Part shown: positions 12,473 to 23,976 of the stretch, piece by piece
Layout of the letters: every line of letters begins with the position of its first letter
Numbering within the stretch: the first letter of the stretch is position 1
NCBI RefSeq assembly: GCF_042100115.1
Contig: NC_091279.1
Location: 2,480,001 to 2,544,000 of the forward strand
DNA: 64,000 nucleotides
Source: Alternaria dauci
Lineage: Eukaryota; Ascomycota; Dothideomycetes; Pleosporales; Pleosporaceae
Direction: 5' to 3'
The notes under the pieces: generated by a model
What the model was told of the DNA's origin: nothing
What the model saw: only the letters and a program-made list of their open reading frames with translations
Database searches by the model: none
Translations under genes and position numbers: made by a program

Positions 12473-14008
12473 ATGTCTGTACCGTACGACCGCGACATGG
12501 ACCTGCTGAACAACAGCCAGAATGGCCATGTTCCCGCCTCTGAGCGCATTCCCGTCATCGCGCGGCCATTCGTCAGCGAGAGAGCGGCAAAGACTCTCGA
12601 CATCGTGAGATACTCCACGAGCTATATTACATGGCATACTAACGATTATGCAGGTAGAGAAGTTCGTCGAAGAAGAATGCATTCCCGCCGACGCTGTCTA
12701 CGAGCGCCAGATCGGCCAGACGGTCCAGGAGCGCTTTTCATCACATCCATCCGTTGTCGAGGACTTGAAGAAGCGGGCACAAGAGCTTGGACTCTGGAAC
12801 ATGTTCTTGCCCAAGGCACACTTCAAGGAGGGTGCTGGCTTCAGCAATTTGGAGTACGGCCTTATGGCTGAGTACCTGGGCAAGAGCCGGACAGCATCCG
12901 AGGCTGTCAACTGCGCTGCCCCCGACACCGGTAACATGGAGGTCATCGCCAAGTATGGTTCCGAGGCACAGAAGAGAAAGTGGCTGGACCCGCTGCTGGA
13001 GGGCAAGATCAGGTCCGCCTTCTTGATGACGGAGCCTCAGGTTGCATCGAGTGATGCTACCAACATTGAGATGACCATCAAGAGGGATGGCGACCACTAC
13101 GTCTTGAACGGCCAAGTTAGTCTGCCTTTACCCCAAGCCCTCTTCCACCTCACTAACACGTCCCCCAGAAATGGTGGTCCTCAGGCGTCGGCGACCTTCG
13201 CTGCAAGGTCTTCATCGTCCTCGGAAAAACCGACCCCAACAACCCCGACAAATACAAGCAGCAATCCGTCATCCTCGTCTCCAGCGATACCCCCGGCGTG
13301 ACCATCAACCGCATGCTCTCCGTCATTGGTTTCGACGACGCGCCCCACGGCCACGGCCACGTCACCTTTGAGAACGTCCGCGTCCCCGCCAGCAACATGG
13401 TGCTCGGCGAGGGCCGGGGTTTCGAAATCATCCAAGGCCGTCTCGGACCCGGGCGCATACACCACGCCATGCGCAGCATCGGGTCTGCGGAGAAGGCGCT
13501 AGAATGGTTCCTGGCGCGCATCAACGACGAGCGCAAGAAGCCGTTTGGCCAGCTGCTTAACCAGCACGGCATCATGCTCGAGCGCGTCGCGCGCTCGCGT
13601 ATCGAAATCGATGCTGCGCGTCTTGCTGTGCTCAACGCTGCTATCAAGATTGACGAGACGAATGCCAAGGGCGCGCTCAAGGAGATTGCTGAGGTCAAGG
13701 TCATGGTCCCGGAAGTCAATCTCAAGGTTATCGACTGGGCAATGCAGGCCTATGGTGGTGCAGGTGTGAGTCAGGATACACCGCTCGCGCAGATGTGGTC
13801 CAACGGTCGCACCATGAGGATTGTGGATGGCCCGGATGAGGTGCATTTGTTGCAGCTGGGTAGGAATGAGAATAAGAGGGGGTTGGCGCATAAGAAGAGG
13901 ATTGAGGCGCAGGAGAAGAAGGGCGCGGAGTTGTGCAGGAAGTACGGGATTGAGCCGCGGGATCCGTTGTATCTTAACAGGACGAGTGGGGAGGCAAGTA
14001 AGTTGTAG
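12473..14008 (+). CDS. acyl-CoA dehydrogenase, ACAD10/11-like
   Basis: Three exons: 12473-12604, 12654-13115, 13169-14008; 477 residues, stop TAG. The enzyme oxidises acyl-CoA thioesters to trans-2-enoyl-CoA with FAD and belongs to fatty-acid beta-oxidation (peroxisome or mitochondrion). Seen: the N-terminal helical domain; AFLMTEPQVASSDATNIE, the family signature contacting FAD and substrate; then LNGQKWWSSG split across the second intron; VPASNMVLGEGRGFEIIQGRLGPGRIHH in the C-terminal helical domain; and GGAGVSQDTPLAQMWSNGRTMRIVDGPDEVH near the end. At the position where most family members have a catalytic Glu (YEG), this sequence has Asp (VDG), as in the ACAD10/11 branch by my recollection. 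No clear C-terminal peroxisomal tripeptide: it ends ASKL, close to but shifted from an SKL-type signal; the last three residues are in fact SKL, so peroxisomal import is plausible. Confidence 0.92.
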
Positions 14009-14149
14009 ATTAAATGTGTTGGTTCGTAGCTGAAATTACATTGCTTGGAATGGAAAACCTTCGAGCATCTTGTTACTTTCGAATTCTCTCGTAATAGGAA
14101 ATTCTTCGACTAAGGAAATGCTAATGGAAATGTGAAGGAAATACTTCTC

Positions 14150-14222
14150 CGCAAACTCAACCCAATGATTGTCCCGATAGGGTAGGTCTCCACCAGGAAA
14201 CTGAAAAGCGACTCTACACTCT
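14150..14222 (+). repeat. dispersed short repeat, copy D
   Basis: Shares AATGATTRTC..GA, then GTAGG.CTCC and AAAAGCGACT, with copies at 33279-33352, 33720-33835 and 44271-44393. This copy is the most diverged and lies 26 bp beyond the stop of the ankyrin gene. Confidence 0.45.
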
Positions 14223-14247
14223 CATGATGGAAATACTGCGAATATCT

Positions 14248-17200
14248 CTACTGTAGGAGATCTTCAAGGATGGTAACATCACCACCAGCCCACGCGCCCA
14301 CACCCATATCCACGGAAAGCATTCCTTCCTCAGCCAGAGCCTTCTCATACAATTTGTTGGCGAGCTCTTTTGCAGCATGCTGGTGATTGTCCTCCGCAAA
14401 TTCAACAGCACGTCGATACTGAGCCCCGTTGTTCGCGAGAAGATTCGCACCATGATCAACCAGAAAAATCATCATCTCGAGACGTCCATGCTCTGTGGCA
14501 CCCTCGAACGCCGTTCTACCATCGCAGAAGGCAGGCGGCGCGTTAATGTCCGCACCAGCGTCTCGTAGAATTTCAACGACGCCAATGTTACCCTTGATCG
14601 CGGCTAGTTGGAGGGCTGTTGCTCCTGCGTTGACTGCTGGAGGCTCATCTGGACTAGCGCCTTCGTGTAGGAGGTATTCGACAATGTCTTTGCTTCCGGC
14701 TTCTGATGCTGCTTGTAGTGGTGTTCGTTTGATCTGCCATTCGGCAGGAAACTTGATATCTGCACCGGCTTGATACAGCTTCTGGACGGTGGCCAATGAA
14801 CCCAGGGAGATGGCGTAGAGCAAAGAAGTCATATACCCCTGCTTGTAGGTTTTGTGTACAACAGCGTTGAGGTCCTTGACTAGGGGCAGAAGATGCTCAA
14901 GCGCTCTACCCGTACCCTTGTTTTCAGCATGTTGACGTACTGCTTCACCGAGTGGACTTGTGAACACAACATCGGGTAGAGAATATCGAGGTTCGTTGGA
15001 TCCGTCATCTTCGATGACTGTTCCAATGAGATCGACATTTTCAGCAAGTAGTTCAAGAAGCCGCGTATTGCCACGTCTTACGGTCTGGTATAGTGCGTCC
15101 GACCCGAAAGATTGCGCTCCATCTGGATATCGAGTCTTGAAGGCAGAAAGCAGTAGCATGACAACTTCTTCTTTGGAGTCAATCATAGCGCATATAAAAA
15201 GAGCGCTGTTGTCAAAGGGATCCGCCCCTATGCGCAATATCTCTCTGATCAGAGAAAGATCCTTTGTGAACGTTGCAGCAGCAAGCGGGGTTATTATGAT
15301 CCATCGGGCTCTGAACTCGAACCCCCCGGAAAGGTCATAAGATGTACTATGTGACTTGAACAACACAGCCTGTACACCACAAGCCATGAAAATTCTCATT
15401 GCGGGAGTATTCCTTCCTAAAATTGCAGCGCCCAGAGGTGTATGTTGACACTTTTTGATAGAGTCAGATTCTCGTATTTCTGTTAGCAACTCCCAGTCTC
15501 GGAGCTTGCCGTGTAACAATTGGTCGGACACATTGATACGGTGTCCAGCCCTGACTATATGCTCAATGGCTGTCTGATCGCCCCATCGTAGAGCCTCCCA
15601 TATGATGGGATTACTCTGTCCACCAAATCCGGGAACATCTCTATGACCAGCGAGGTCGATAAACTTGGCTACGAGTATGACGGTTGGTAGCTGCTTTTTT
15701 TGAATTGCTAACTCAAGGCTCCTTGCGTTTGGCTTCATTCCTGCAGATAGGAGCACTTCAATAATGTGATATTGATTTTCTTCCATGGCAGCTTCGATAG
15801 CCTTTTTTAGTTTTGCCTGTTTACGTGGAAAGTTTGGTGATGACAGAAGTTGCTCAACAAGCGCGCTGTCACCGGCCTGACACGCTGCTACGAAGGCTGA
15901 GGCAAATCCGGTCGGGTGACGAGATAGACGTAAGACGAATCCTTGCTCTTGAAGTACTCGAAACGCCCCCCTAGAGCGATTCATGATAGACACACTGAGC
16001 GCAGTACAATCTTTGTCCCGACCCCAAGACTCATGGTACAGACGACGGGGAATGGTGGTAATTGGTGCTACGCTATTGGGGTCCATGCCACGGCTCAGAA
16101 AGTCCTCCAGGATCTGCACATTGTTACTTTGAGCGGCACTGATCAAGCAGTGTGTGTTTGCAATTGCACCCATAGAAAGCAGTACGTCGACTGCTGACGC
16201 ACGGCTGCGTAGTATTGCAGCAGAGAGTGAGGTTGAAAGTATTGACTTCCAAATTTCTCCCTCACCATTGCTTTCCACGAAGGCCTTGTCCAGAATGAGC
16301 TTTAATGTCTTAGAGGATGGATCATCCCATTCTTCTTGCAGTAGAATTGTTGGTAAACCATCGTGTCGAAAGAAAGTTTCAAAACTCTTGTCCACACAAT
16401 GGGTAGCTAATAACAACAATTCATCTCGACTGCCATAACGCATGAAGTACACAGATTCTCTAGGAATAGGTTCCAGACCATGAGCAATTAGGAGCCGAAG
16501 AATTTGGACTCCCACTCCAGGGTCTCTTTTTTTCCATTGCATCCCGAGGATCATTTGCAAAAAATCGGTACCATCTGTTTGCAGATTGGGATCTGCACCG
16601 TGATCGAGAAGCGCTTGTATTGCTTGAAGGTGCCCTTCTGTAGCCGCATACTCCAATGGGTAGCAGTCATTGCCTTTTAAGGTGAGAACTCGATTCGCGA
16701 GACCCACTTGATCCATTTTCAAAACGACATTCAACACGGTTCCATTATCCAGGACTAGCGCAGCGCGGAATATGTTCTGCTCCAAGGCCAGGTTAAAGGG
16801 CGATGGGGCTGATTCGATGAGACTGCGAAGGAAGCGTTTTCCGAGAGAGAAGAGATGCATTACGCCTGCCTTGAAAACCTGGTCGAGCTCTGTCATAGGG
16901 TCGTCAAGAGCTGAAACAGCATCGCTATCATTGATCAGTCGTTGAAAGATCATGTAGATGATCCGATAATCGATGCTTTGTTGGCGAATGAGCTCTAGCG
17001 TACTGGGATGGGACTTGTTCCCAAGGGCAGAATCAAATGCACTACCGTCTCCAAGAATGACCAGATGAGAGGAAGACGCAGCTCTTGAGTGCATGTGTGG
17101 AATGAACCGGAATATCGAGTTTGCGAAATCAAATATGGAGAACAACCCTGGATCAACCGTTTGGCGTCGTGGAATGTTATTTGGAAAATTGTTTGAGTTT

Positions 17201-18043
17201 GACAGTCTAAAGTCGTTCTGCGTTATGAAACCGCCAGCATATATCGCATCTGTAGAGAAAGGAAGACTGCCAAAATCCTGAGGTAGATTCATGATGTGTG
17301 GATTGTTTGGTGATGCTGGGCAAGTGTCTATCCCGGTGCTCATATGCGATGCGGAATGAAAAGGGTCATTCGAAGACACTATTGTTGTCGAAGTCCAGGT
17401 GGGGTCGTGGATGATGGATGATATGAATCCGCACTGGGATGTGGAAGATTGTATATTGACACTACGCACGGGCAAAGATGGGACGTTGGGCCAGCAATCG
17501 ACTAAAGACGATGAGATACTGCGAGGGAGGTGACTCCGCGGAGATGGTCGTAGATTGGAGAGTTGTGGAGAAGAGGTCTGAATCGTAATGTGCTGTGCGA
17601 ATGGATTGCCTATGAAGAATCATCAATAACATGCAGTATTTGGGAATACTTAAAGCTCTTACTTCCATTAGGGGAGGCACTCTCAGGCCCTCTTGTGTGT
17701 TGCTCTGTTGCTAGATCATGCACCCTTTGGTCATCAGGCACTGGCGCCTTACTGCGGCGATCAGGTGCAGCTGTATATTTAGAGCAACCCCATTTCTTCA
17801 GCCTTGTCTCATATTGGGATTTGCTATCCATACGTCAACGTAAACCACTCATAAGTAAATGGCAACCAAATCTTTGCGATGCACTTACGTTGCCGAAAAG
17901 CCATGTTCCAAAAGCATTATGTCCCTGACTCCACCAGAAGCTGTCAAAGGCTTCTTCTCCAAGAGATATAGGCGCAAGATGGTCTGTTTGTGCAGCTCCC
18001 ATGTCTGCCTCGGGATACGTTGTGAGTACCTGCTTTCTGACAT
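14248..18043 (-). CDS. Clr5-domain ankyrin-repeat protein
   Basis: Three exons, 18043-17889, 17823-17663 and 17609-14248, give 1225 residues. The large last exon alone gives an open frame without a proper start. The two small exons supply a Clr5 domain (about residues 10-66: PRQTWELHKQTILRLYL..., then EHGFSAT joined across the first intron to KSQYETRLKKWG), a motif named after the S. pombe silencing factor Clr5 and common at the N-terminus of fungal ankyrin proteins. A low-complexity Ser/Pro linker follows. Ankyrin units such as YPLEYAATEGHLQAIQALLDHGADPN recur through the rest and are clearest in the last 200 residues (TPLQAASEAGSKDIVEYLLHEGA, TALQLAAIKGNIGVVEILRDAGADIN). The role is unknown; nuclear regulation or recognition functions are guesses. 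Phases 2 and 1 at the two junctions are consistent, which supports the model strongly. Confidence 0.85.
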
Positions 18044-18746
18044 CGTTGTGATTGGCGAGCTGATCTATTATGCGAATGAGAAAGATCGCGAAGTGAACGA
18101 AAATCTCCACATGAGTAGAGATATTGACGCGAGTAGAGGGATGATGTCGAGGCACCAGGCTGAAGGCGGGGCACCCGGCATCTTCTATGAAAACGCACGT
18201 GATGTCACTGCCCAAGTGGCATTCGCAATCCGAATTCAGCCACAAAGCTCATGCATGCATGCTGGTCCAATGAGACATAGGATGCTCACCGGTGTATGCA
18301 GCCCGTGAAGCGGAGTCTGAATTGGAGCCCACCATTGCGATTGATTCGTCGTAGTCGTCCGGACTCCGCCCGCCTGATTCAGATTTCAACCTGCTAAGCC
18401 TTGCGCAATTAAGATTTCAACAGTCCATCCACTTTCATCCCGACGTATTGCCAAGTTGAAATCTCAATTTCCTCCTGGATGTGAAATTTGACTGGCAAGT
18501 TTTCTACTGAAATTTGATTTCCTAGGAGCGGTCTGAAAATCCGAATCGCAAACCTGCTGCCAAAAGGCCAAGCTCCACGAAACGAGGCTGAGCTTTTAGA
18601 GTCTCAATTGCGTCCTCCAAATCCGAATCAAAATCTTGTCTGGAAATCTGCTTTCTGTGTGCATATAATGAACATGCCAGAACGAAATGTATCGGCAGAC
18701 TTACCATTGTGCATAGTTCGACGACGACGAGAAACCTGCACACCTC
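18044..18746. other. intergenic, promoter side of Clr5-ankyrin gene
   Basis: About 700 bp upstream of the Clr5-ankyrin start. Moderately AT-rich around 18370-18530. The frames present are short. No gene or repeat is recognised. Confidence 0.5.
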
Positions 18747-18994
18747 ATGATGACCTGGTCAAAGGATAACACGATCTCCGTTCTCGCTCTTCTGGCAAGC
18801 TGCACGCCGCTATTCATCCTCGTAGTTGCATTTCTACTCCGCCAAAGACAAAGGCGCGCCAAGAAGCAATGTGAGTACCAACGCGACTAGACCATGACAG
18901 CGACAATGCTGATGTAGACAGCTCGGTTGGATGTAGAAAGGCCACCTGCAATACCTCAACCACAATCTTTACAACATGTATGGATCGGAAGTGA
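18747..18994 (+). CDS. possible small single-pass membrane protein
   Basis: Proposed from sequence alone: exon 18747-18870 and exon 18918-18994, with donor GTGAGT and acceptor TAG, about 66 residues. It starts MMTWSKDN; the hydrophobic stretch ISVLALLASCTPLFILVVAFLL is a good transmembrane helix and is followed by a strongly basic RQRQRRAKK, giving an N-out/C-in orientation. The rest is Cys/Thr-rich and ends CMDRK. The hydrophobic helix followed by a positive stop-transfer stretch and a well-placed intron argue for a gene; small size and no known family argue against. Reading without the intron ends after a few codons. Confidence 0.3.
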
Positions 18995-19745
18995 AAATGC
19001 GCCTGTGGCATTGATCCTTATTCCAAAGGATGCCCACCTTGCGGATCGCGGCACTCGGGAAACAAGAAGTAGACCTTGATGCACTCCGATGACTCCCTGG
19101 AAAGATGCACGCCATATGTGACCAAGGCATAGCCTGAATTTATGAGGCAGTTTTTCTCCACATGTCCCTCATGCGTGGTGGCACTCGCGTTGCGGGGATC
19201 GCGGGCCGCGCAGCGCTCTGCGTCGATCCAGTACCGGTGGACGTGGCGCGCGCAGCTCTGATCGTATCGACAAGCACGATGGTACGCCGCGTGCGCTCTC
19301 GCTGGATAGACGAGCAATTGGCTGCATGACGAATTTTCCATCGTTCTTCGAGGTTGCTGTTGTCGCGTGTTAGATGTCAAAGAACTTCTTCCAAGGTTCC
19401 CAGAACTCAGCTTGGGTGCCAAGCGTGGGCTAGATCTGCGCTAGGCCTAATTAGAAATGGTCTAACCTCGTTCATCAACGATCAACTAGATGACCAAGAG
19501 CGTAGGATTGCCTTGGGTCTTCCTCAGAAGACGTGATCTGTATGGCAATGGTCACTGGTTTGTGTTTTGAGGAACGGCGGGGACGGTTGGATCAACTACA
19601 CCATAGTATATTACTGCCCGCTCCAGAGTTACTAAAACAGAGGAGCTAAGGCCACCTTCAACGACTGAACTACACTACACTTCCTCCATTCCCCAGAAAA
19701 TCGACTATTACTACCGCCTCGAAAGCGACTGAAGCAAGACCTTGT
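18995..19745. other. intergenic with a doubtful minus-strand frame
   Basis: A 134-codon minus frame (19422-19018) with seven cysteines after an internal Met at 19341 has some protein-like character, but no signal peptide, domain or splice support. I treat it as unproven. Nothing else is seen. Confidence 0.4.
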
Positions 19746-20512
19746 CTAGCAACGGTATTCAGAGCCAACGTGCTGGCACTGACCGGCGTAGGCAATCTAA
19801 AAACTCCTTAGTATCAAAGTCTGACATGGACATTGGGTAGAACTCACGTTGATGAAACCTCCATCACCCTTGTTGTAAGCGGTACCGGACTTGATCTCGA
19901 AGCAGTCGTAACTAGTGGAGCACTGTCAGAAAAGGGGCTTCTTCTAGTTTTCCAAAAGGAGCACTAGACTTACTCGGTGTTGTACATGTCCCACTCGAAC
20001 TTGACAGCAACAGGGCCCTCGTAGGAAGCACCACCGCTGAAAGAGTAGGGGCCGTTGTAGCAAGCAACACCCTTGGTACCAGGAACTTTCTTCGACCAGA
20101 GGTCCTGAACCAATTTCTTGGTGAAGGACTCACGAGCCTGGGGACGACGTTGTTAGCGAAAGAATCTCAAACAAACTCAGCCATGGGCATCATCTTACAT
20201 CATCGAAGTTGTTAAAGTCGTCCTTTGCGACTTCCGCCTCGAGGTGGGCCTTGGTCGCGTCGACGGCAACCTTGGCTGCACCTGCGAGAAGCTGGCCGCC
20301 GATGACCTTGATGAGCAGAATGGCGATGGGAGCAGCGCGCTTGTCGACAACGGCCTTTTGTGCAAGTTAGCTGATGGGATCTTTATTGTTCTTGAAAGAG
20401 CAGTTCTTACGGGGCTAACATCGACGGTTCCCTCGACCCTCACAGCGGGGACGGCGGCAGCCATGGCCGAAGTGGCAAGAGCGAGAGCGCAGGTGATCTT
20501 GGAGAAGTGCAT
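19746..20512 (-). CDS. secreted DUF7888-like protein, Kex2-type pro-region
   Basis: Five exons: 20512-20411, 20354-20199, 20137-19974, 19911-19848, 19796-19746; 178 residues, all junctions in phase. Residues 1 to about 20 are a classical signal peptide (MHFSKITCALALATSAMAAA). A short pro-segment ends at VVDKR, a dibasic Kex2-type site, so the mature form would start AAPIAILLIKVIGG. A helical hydrophobic part follows, then DDFNNFDDARESFTKKLVQDLW, a Gly/Tyr-rich part with CYNGPYSF, MYNTDYDCFEI and GDGGFIN, ending in CQHVGSEYRC. I recall this layout from fungal secreted proteins annotated as DUF7888; the molecular function is unknown. Four cysteines in the mature part could form two disulfides. 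Effector or antimicrobial roles are only possibilities. The five-exon structure for a small protein supports a real expressed gene. Confidence 0.8.
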
Positions 20513-22431
20513 GATGGCGGTGAGAAAGAGTGTGTGTATAAAAAATACTAGATAGGAGAGTAAAGAGAGTAGAAAGTTGGCTGGAGATGCTGAAGAAGCT
20601 GATGTAGAAGGCTGTGGTTTGAAAACTGAGTGACTCTGCCCGTGATACTTATACTGTCCGCGAGATGTGCGAATCCATACCGTGTCGGATAAGTTGTATA
20701 CTGTTGTGGTCAGCACCGAGTGAAGCCCCGTCGGCGTACTGCAAAACGTACCGTGAATCAGTGCGGTGTAGGTAGCTGTCCATCTGTGGGTCTGGTGTTT
20801 CTATGAGCTAAGCATCCGGACTACTGAAACTCGAGCCCACGGCTACATCCATCCTATACAAATGACCGAGACATGTGATGTCCGCTGTGATGTCTCAGAA
20901 ACGTGCCAGTCAACTTGCCATCTTATGGCATGGGCTGCTGCTAGACGTGGACACCAACTCGCCACTGAACACTGTCCTTTTCGTAGACTTGACAGAAAGC
21001 CATGGCAGTGGTTTTCCATGATTGACCCTGGACAAGGACTAGAATGTCGTTGAAATGCAAGCTGCGCCCATGCCAATGGTTTCCACAATCTTCGATCATC
21101 TCGTATATGCGCTGATCGCAAAGTAGGGCACCGCTCGGCCACAACGTAGTGTTCCTCCCAAGCACCATTTCCTTCACAACAAGCCCGTCCATCAAGCCTT
21201 GTCACTTGGCCAGCTAACGAAAACTGGGTAGAAAAGGGAGGTAGAAAATAAGTATTGTAAGCAGTAGCAGTTGAGTCGCGGTAGTGACTCAGACCGAAGT
21301 TATGCCGGACATAGTCTTCCTGACTGGGCAGGAATCGCAGGATGCCGATCGTCATTTCGCTCATGTCTAGAGCCAGATCTGTACCCTGGGCAGATCGCCC
21401 CTCGTGTTCTACACCGATACGAGACACGGTGGTGATCAAAAGAGGAAACAAGAGCGGGGATGGGGGTAGTCGGCGGTCAAACCCGTCGCGGCAGTTTTTT
21501 TTAGGGAGAGGTAAGACCTAATGGAGGCAGTACGCCTCTTGTCCGTTAGGCAGTGAGGCTAGCGCAGGACCTGACTCTCTGGCTGAGCCTCACCAAGGTC
21601 GTAAAGGAGAACTGGAAACTGGACAGAACGAAAGAAACGGGTGGGCTGGGAAGTCATGAGGTCAGGTGCTCCAGTAATCGGAAACTGGAATTGTGCTGTC
21701 TGTCAAGACTACAGCAAGCGTAACGATCGCGTTACGCAGTATCGCGAGTTTTGCGAAGAAAAAAATCGAAATTGGCATAGCCAAGGTCAGGCTGACAAGC
21801 TGCAGTCGCTCGCACTTTTTTCTGACCGAGCGCCAAGCAATGTGTAGCTAAGACGGGCATCCATCTCTACAAGGCCGTATTCATCTCTACAAGGCCGTAT
21901 TTGTTGCAGATACTGGTCCATGCTTTCGTCTCACGTTGTGACAACGAGAGAGCTAGTGGACCACGTGGGAGTTTCTGTCTGGCCTTCCTTTGTTGTTGAG
22001 CTGAAGGTCGTGGATGTGGTGTCTGTTGTGAGGATGGTGACCGTACGCTCATCGACAGCCAATTGTACAAGTCGCTCGTTATGCAGGCTAGCGAAGGTCG
22101 GATTTGCTCTTGATTTTATTCGTTGGCAGCTTGGATGATAAGATATCGTGTTCGTTGACCTTTCCCGCATATGCTCCTCAGATTATCAGGACTGTGAACA
22201 CAAGCCAGAATAGCCTCACGACAGAAGCTGAGTGATGGAAGCGTTGGACCATGTTGTATATCAGGACTCTTCAAGCAGGCGATGTTCCTGTTGATCATAG
22301 AACTGGCCCACCCATTGGACAGATGATGCGGAACGGTTCCGCTAGCGCAAACGCGCAATTGCGAGGCTCCAGCACGCGATACGTGCAGCAGGCTCACCTA
22401 GGCACTTCGCGCCAAACTGTACCTCAACGAC
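20513..22431. other. 1.9-kb intergenic region
   Basis: Between the divergent DUF7888-like and PIG-P genes. The minus frame of 202 codons (21451-20843) and others lack recognisable features. A short direct duplication lies at about 21862-21901. No gene is supported. Confidence 0.5.
21862..21901. repeat. 20-bp tandem duplication
   Basis: The unit CATCTCTACAAGGCCGTATT occurs twice head to tail. It is in non-coding DNA. Confidence 0.7.
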
Positions 22432-23538
22432 ATGCCACCACATAGCAGAGGAGACTCTGTGCCCTCGGGCTTCTACTCCAAATCGACGCCTAATCTGCCC
22501 ACTTTGGGCTCATTCGATGGGCAAAGTCGCGATAATGAGTCTGTGGCATCCCCTCCGCGCTCCGCAACCCGGCCAGGCGCAAGTCCCCTGTCTCCAGTAT
22601 CAAACAGCGCGCTCTCCGAAGCAGCATCCGTAGAAGACAACCAGGACGAAGACGAAGACTCGTTTGTGGTAGAGGACATGGCGAGCGAGGACGACGAGGA
22701 CGGGGAAGAGCCAGCGCCCACATCGCGACCACTGTATACGTCCAAGTCGTATAGTCACCTCCCTCGACATACTGCGACTGCGCTCTTCCCGCCCTTCTAT
22801 AACAGGCCGCCCACACCTCTCCCGCCATCCCCCTCGCTGACATCGCTCCTGCGCCCCGCGTTCAGCCGTCCAACCTCGCGGCCCACAACACCAGACTCCT
22901 CCGACGTAGAGGGCTACACACGAGCTGGCTCGCACACAACCGGCACCAGCACGCCCACGAACCTCGCTAGTTCGGCACGGCATGCGCCGACGGTGCCGCG
23001 GGCCTCGCCGAAAGTGCCCACGTACGAATACTACGGCTTTGCACTGTACCTAGGCAGTTCCGCCGCATTCCTCATGTACATTCTCTGGGCCTATGTGCCC
23101 GCGCCCATGCTGCACCAGATGGGCATCCACTACTACCCGAATCGGTGGTGGGCGCTCGCAGTGCCGTGCTGGCTGGTCGTGCTAGTCATTTACATTTACG
23201 TTGCGCTCGCAAGCTACAACACGCGCTACCTCACGCTGCCGCTGAGCAGCTGCGAGAACCTTGTTGACGAGTGCGCGCAGGTCGCTGTTGTGGATCGGGT
23301 GACTGGACAGATTGTGCGCGACCCGGTGCTAGCAGCCGACAAGCTTCACGGCAGAGAACAGGAAAAAGATACTAGAGCGAGTGCACCACCCAGTCGACGG
23401 AACTCGTTCTCGGCATATCAGTTTAGTGCGGCGGACGAAGTGGATTGGAAAGCGTTCTGGAGCACGGGGACAGACGCCGTCATGGACGTGCCAATTGGAG
23501 GCGTCTGTGAGATACTGTATGGCCAGGGGTGGGAATAG
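22432..23538 (+). CDS. gpi19: GPI-GlcNAc transferase subunit PIG-P/GPI19
   Basis: One exon, 368 residues. The C-terminal half carries a PIG-P domain with two membrane helices: YEYYGFALYLGSSAAFLMYILWAYVP (about residues 197-222) and WWALAVPCWLVVLVIYIYVALASYNT (about 239-264), separated by LHQMGIHYYPNR. It is an endoplasmic-reticulum subunit of the complex that transfers GlcNAc to phosphatidylinositol, the first step of GPI-anchor synthesis. The long Ser/Pro/Asp-rich N-terminus (about 195 residues, with an acidic run around 65-85) is disordered and typical of filamentous fungal versions. The tail contains VDWKAFWSTGTDAVMDVPIGGVCEILYG. The start at 22432 is the first Met before the low-complexity region; an upstream exon cannot be excluded. 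Confidence 0.88.
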   Translation: MPPHSRGDSVPSGFYSKSTPNLPTLGSFDGQSRDNESVASPPRSATRPGASPLSPVSNSALSEAASVEDNQDEDEDSFVVEDMASEDDEDGEEPAPTSRPLYTSKSYSHLPRHTATALFPPFYNRPPTPLPPSPSLTSLLRPAFSRPTSRPTTPDSSDVEGYTRAGSHTTGTSTPTNLASSARHAPTVPRASPKVPTYEYYGFALYLGSSAAFLMYILWAYVPAPMLHQMGIHYYPNRWWALAVPCWLVVLVIYIYVALASYNTRYLTLPLSSCENLVDECAQVAVVDRVTGQIVRDPVLAADKLHGREQEKDTRASAPPSRRNSFSAYQFSAADEVDWKAFWSTGTDAVMDVPIGGVCEILYGQGWE

Positions 23539-23976
23539 AGTAACAGTAAGAATGACGATGGATTATTCACGCGCACTGTCATTGCCGGGCGTAGGTGCGT
23601 CGTTGCGCGGAAAAAGCTTGTATTGGGCTGTGGGTCGCTCTAACCCCCACTTACTATACGCCCCTCCTTGATTGCGAGATTCGGATGGCACGATGCGTGT
23701 GCCCCGCTATACCGTGGGCTGGAGATTCCTCGGATTGGATGTGATTGCGTTTGCTATCTAGCTGCTCTTTGTCGACTCCGGAGCTGGTTTCCTTGAAGCA
23801 GCGGGGCATGCAGCGAAGATGGTGGTATAAGTCGTGCCTTGACGCCCGTTGTTTGCTGTCTTCTTCATCCCACCTCTGCTCTGTGAGTCTTGCTGCTCTG
23901 CGCTGTGTTCGTCTTGCTTTCCTCGTTTTTGTGGACCGCTTCCTTTGGTGACAAGCTCTCGCATCAATTGCCCATC
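23539..23976. other. intergenic, promoter of acid phosphatase gene
   Basis: 438 bp. The C/T-rich tract running up to the ATG at 23977 looks like a fungal core promoter. Nothing else is seen. Confidence 0.5.

Noticed and set aside
19018..19422. 134-codon minus frame with seven cysteines
   Set aside because: No signal peptide or upstream exon encoding one could be found; kept only as a remark in the intergenic entry.
20843..21451. 202-codon minus-strand frame
   Set aside because: No recognisable domain; composition (Trp, His, Cys, Arg) is typical of unselected frames.
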